From the NCBI GenBank assembly GCA_021204405.1, contig JAJPZJ010000088.1, forward strand, positions 1-47,532: 47,532 bases of DNA, read 5' to 3'. Source of the DNA: Tannerellaceae bacterium (GTDB lineage: Bacteria > Bacteroidota > Bacteroidia > Bacteroidales > Tannerellaceae). The notes under the pieces are model-generated. The model did no database searches and had not been told where the DNA came from. It was given only the letters and a program-made list of their open reading frames with translations. Both the position numbers and the translations under genes were made by a program. Shown here one piece after another: positions 45,154 to 47,532 of this stretch (position 1 is the first letter of the stretch; each line of letters opens with the position of its first letter).

Positions 45154-47102
45154 TTACTCAATTACCGCTGCAAATCCTCCGTTACGAACCATTTTAATCT
45201 TTATCGTATCACCGTTCTTTACCGCAGATTCTTTATAGCGGTAGTCCATTGCCTGGCGGCCGGCATTGATACCGTCTTCAAAAGCGGTCATCTGATAAGA
45301 TCTGCCTTTATTAAGGAAATCGAAGGAGATCTCGAACTCCCGCTCTTTCTCGTTGTTGTTGGTCATTCCGCCGATATACCATTTATCACCTTTGCGTTTG
45401 GCAACGATCACGTATTCACCTACTTTGGCTTCGAGGGCGATGGTTTCGTCCCAGGTAACAGGTACCTGTGTCAGGAAGCGGGTACAATCCTCATTCTTGT
45501 AATACAAAGTAGGATTGTCGGCCAGCATTTGCAAACCACTTTCAAAGATAACAAAAAGAGCCAGTTGGTAAGCACGGGTACCGATGCTTCCGGAGTTGGG
45601 ACGGCGGGCAGAATAGACTTCGGGTTGCATACTGATCATGGCACCGGGCGTATAGTCCATCGGTCCTACTGCGTTACGCATAAAAGGGAAGTAGATGCTA
45701 TTATCAGGATAACAGCCTCCCATTTGCTCCATACCTCTTACTCCTTCATACGAGAGTATGTTGGGATATTTATATTCCAGGCCGGCAGGTTTGAAAGAGC
45801 CATGAAAATCGACAAACAATCCATATCTGGCAGCCTCTTTGGCCACACGCTCATAGAAGTTAACCATCCATTGGTCGCTCCGGTCCATAAAATCTATTTT
45901 AATCCCTTTTACGCCCCATTCCTGAAAGGTTTGGAAGAGGTCGAAATTGTTTTCAACCGCCAGCCAGGTGAGCCACAGGACAATGCCTACATTCTTTTCT
46001 TTTCCGTAGCGGATCAGTTCGTGCAGGTCTACCGTAGGGTTAGGGGTATAAGGATCGTAGGTACTGGCTGCCCATCCTTCGTCCATAATAATATAAGGGA
46101 TTCCGTAGTTGGCTGCGAAATCGATATAATATTGTAGGTTTCGAGGTTATAACCGGAAACGAAATTGACATCCGGCCCGTAAGGGGACGCATCGTTCCAC
46201 CATTCCCAGCCTACCTGTCCGGGGCGTATCCAGGAAACATCTTCCAGTTGGTTTTTAGCAGCCAGCTTGTAAGTCATGGTGTTTTCCACCAGTTCGCCAT
46301 CCTTCTGGGAGATCACAAAGTATCTTCAGGGGAAACTCCTTTGCCCGTTTGTTTTTGCAATATAACCGGCCTCTTTGAGGATTTTCAGGCTACGGTCGCC
46401 ATCTTCACCAAACTCCAGGGGGTATTTGGGAAAAACAGCCGTTACGCCGTTGCTGCCGTTCCCCTGTAAAAACATACAAGGATAATCTGAAAGGTCGGAT
46501 TCCGAGATCAATATTTTGTATTGTTTACGGGTATCAACCAGTACCGGTAAAACCGACATTTTATCGGTCGGTTTCCACTCATTACTCTCCACATGGGTAT
46601 AGAGTTCTTCATAGGCTGTTTTAAAACTTCCGGGCTGTTGCAGGTGGAGCAAATAGCTGTCGGGGAAGTTCAATGTAAACTCTTCCTGCAAAACTTCCAC
46701 ATCCCCCTTTTTATTGGTAATAAAACGGTAGGCAATCCCATCATTATAGGCGCGGAACTCTACCGAATAGCCTCCTTTGAAAGTCATCAACAGGTTGGCA
46801 TACTCATTTTGCACGGTAGAGAATTTCAAAGGAACCACAGGGGTCAGGGTTTCATTTACCTGCGTAAGTTTCTGCCTGATAAGCACCGGGTTTTGTCCTA
46901 AAGAGCCATCCTGCAGGTCTAGCTGCAGGGAATTGTCTTTTAAAAGAACGTCCCCGTTATACGCAATGTCATAATAGATTTTGTCGGCCAGGCGGATGGT
47001 GGCTTTGATCCCGCCATCCGGCGACGTTACTTCGAGCTGCTTTTGTGCAAATAGCCCGCTTGCCAGAAAACACAAATAAAAAATAAATATGTACTTATTC
47101 AT
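45154..47102 (-). pseudogene. Glycoside hydrolase family 97, one TGA and one frameshift
   Basis: After correction, 649 residues. Signal peptide (IFIFYLCFLASGLFAQ), then the GH97 N-terminal domain (VTSPDGGIKATIRLAD, AYNDGIAYRF), the TIM barrel with VGWEWWNDASPYGPDVNF, PYIIMDEGWAAS, GIKIDFMDRSDQ, SYEGVRGMEQM, and a C-terminal domain (IGGMTNNNEKEREFEISFDF). The Asp in KIDFMDR and Glu in SYEG fit the retaining (alpha-galactosidase-like) GH97 type; this is inference. Lesions: TGA at 46326-46328 (TGG gives the expected Trp) and TT at 46132-46133 (three expected). Secreted or periplasmic starch or galactoside processing would be lost. Confidence 0.88.
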
Positions 47103-47140
47103 ATGGTATAAAGAATTTAAAATGCAAGTTTACAGAATTT

Positions 47141-47532
47141 TTAACGAATAACGGCTGCCCAGCCGCCGTTTTTAGCCATACGGATCGTTATTTTATCGCC
47201 GGCCTTTACGGTGTACTCCCTTTTTTTATAATCCATAGCTACATAGTTGGCATTGGGGCCATCTTCAAAAGAGGTTATTGTATAAGGCTTTCCTTGTCGA
47301 AGGAAGTCCAGGGAGACCTCTAAAGACCTTTCCGGTAGCCTGCTGTTGGTCATTCCACCGATAAACCATTCATCGCCTTTCCGTTTGGCAACCACCGCAT
47401 ACTCTCCTACTTCGGCGGCCAATACAACCGTCTCATCCCATGTAACCGGTACCCGGGTAATAAAGTCAAAGCATTCTTTTTCTTTAATGATTATCCGCAT
47501 AATGTCCTATTATAAATTCTGGATTTGAAGTC
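47141..47532 (-). pseudogene. Second GH97 enzyme, C-terminal part, truncated by window edge
   Basis: The C-terminal 105 or so residues match those of the preceding GH97 gene: CFDFITRVPVTWDETVVL, EWFIGGMTNS, LDFLRQGKPYTITSFEDGP and KNGGWAAVIR. Upstream of KEKECFDF the frame meets two stop codons near the window edge and the expected LADNP-type sequence is not found, so either the gene has further lesions or the start lies beyond 47532. It lies 38 bases upstream of the next GH97 gene, on the same strand. Confidence 0.75.

Overview
The window comes from a Bacteroidales bacterium, probably close to the Parabacteroides/Dysgonomonas/Porphyromonas families. The evidence is Bacteroidetes-type promoters (TTTG, 19 bases, TAnnTTTG), a DUF4295-rpmG-rpmB cluster, FimA/Mfa-type lipoprotein fimbriae, GH97 and GH78 enzymes, and a DUF4835 protein beside recN and coaBC.

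Layout. (1) 1-2728: the tail of an ABC exporter ATPase, tRNA-Asp, a frameshifted aminotransferase and yqgE. (2) 2925-14251, minus strand: a dense block of intact core genes: GNAT, glycosyltransferase, recR, ridA, rlmB, recN, DUF4835, coaBC, alcohol dehydrogenase, exonuclease, dnaN, DUF4295, rpmG, rpmB. (3) 14535-16982: a glutathione peroxidase with an in-frame stop, AT-rich DNA with two tandem duplications, and a broken AraC-type regulator. (4) 17276-26865, minus strand: a five-gene FimA/Mfa-type fimbrial operon (major subunit, anchor, accessory subunit, two very large paralogous tip-like proteins, both broken). (5) 27976-30066: a broken GH78-like gene, a palindromic repeat element and tRNA-His. 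(6) 30648-44439: an assimilatory sulfate-reduction and siroheme locus. One unit is pstSCAB-like, sulfite reductase, sirC-like. The other is cobA-like, hemB-like, cysD, cysN, cysH, response regulator. Between them, on the opposite strand, is a rubredoxin-flavin reductase fusion. (7) 45154-47532: two GH97 genes, one broken and one cut by the window edge.

How the locus would work. A Pst-family ABC transporter would import an oxyanion (sulfate is my inference). CysDN would make APS, a 4Fe-4S CysH would reduce it to sulfite, and a siroheme sulfite reductase would make sulfide. Siroheme would come from the CobA-like and SirC-like enzymes, and electrons may come from the rubredoxin-flavin reductase. 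Both main transcription units start with the same 69-base promoter/operator module, aligned without gaps (46 of 69 bases identical by my count), which points to one regulator for the whole locus.

Condition of the window. I count 19 single-base frameshifts and 4 in-frame stops, in 14 genes. Correcting each lesion restores a whole number of codons and a family-typical protein. None falls in the roughly 12 kb from yqgE to rpmB. That uneven spread favours recent, selective gene decay over uniform sequencing error, although most indels sit in homopolymers and must be checked against reads. As written, nearly every step of sulfate assimilation is broken.
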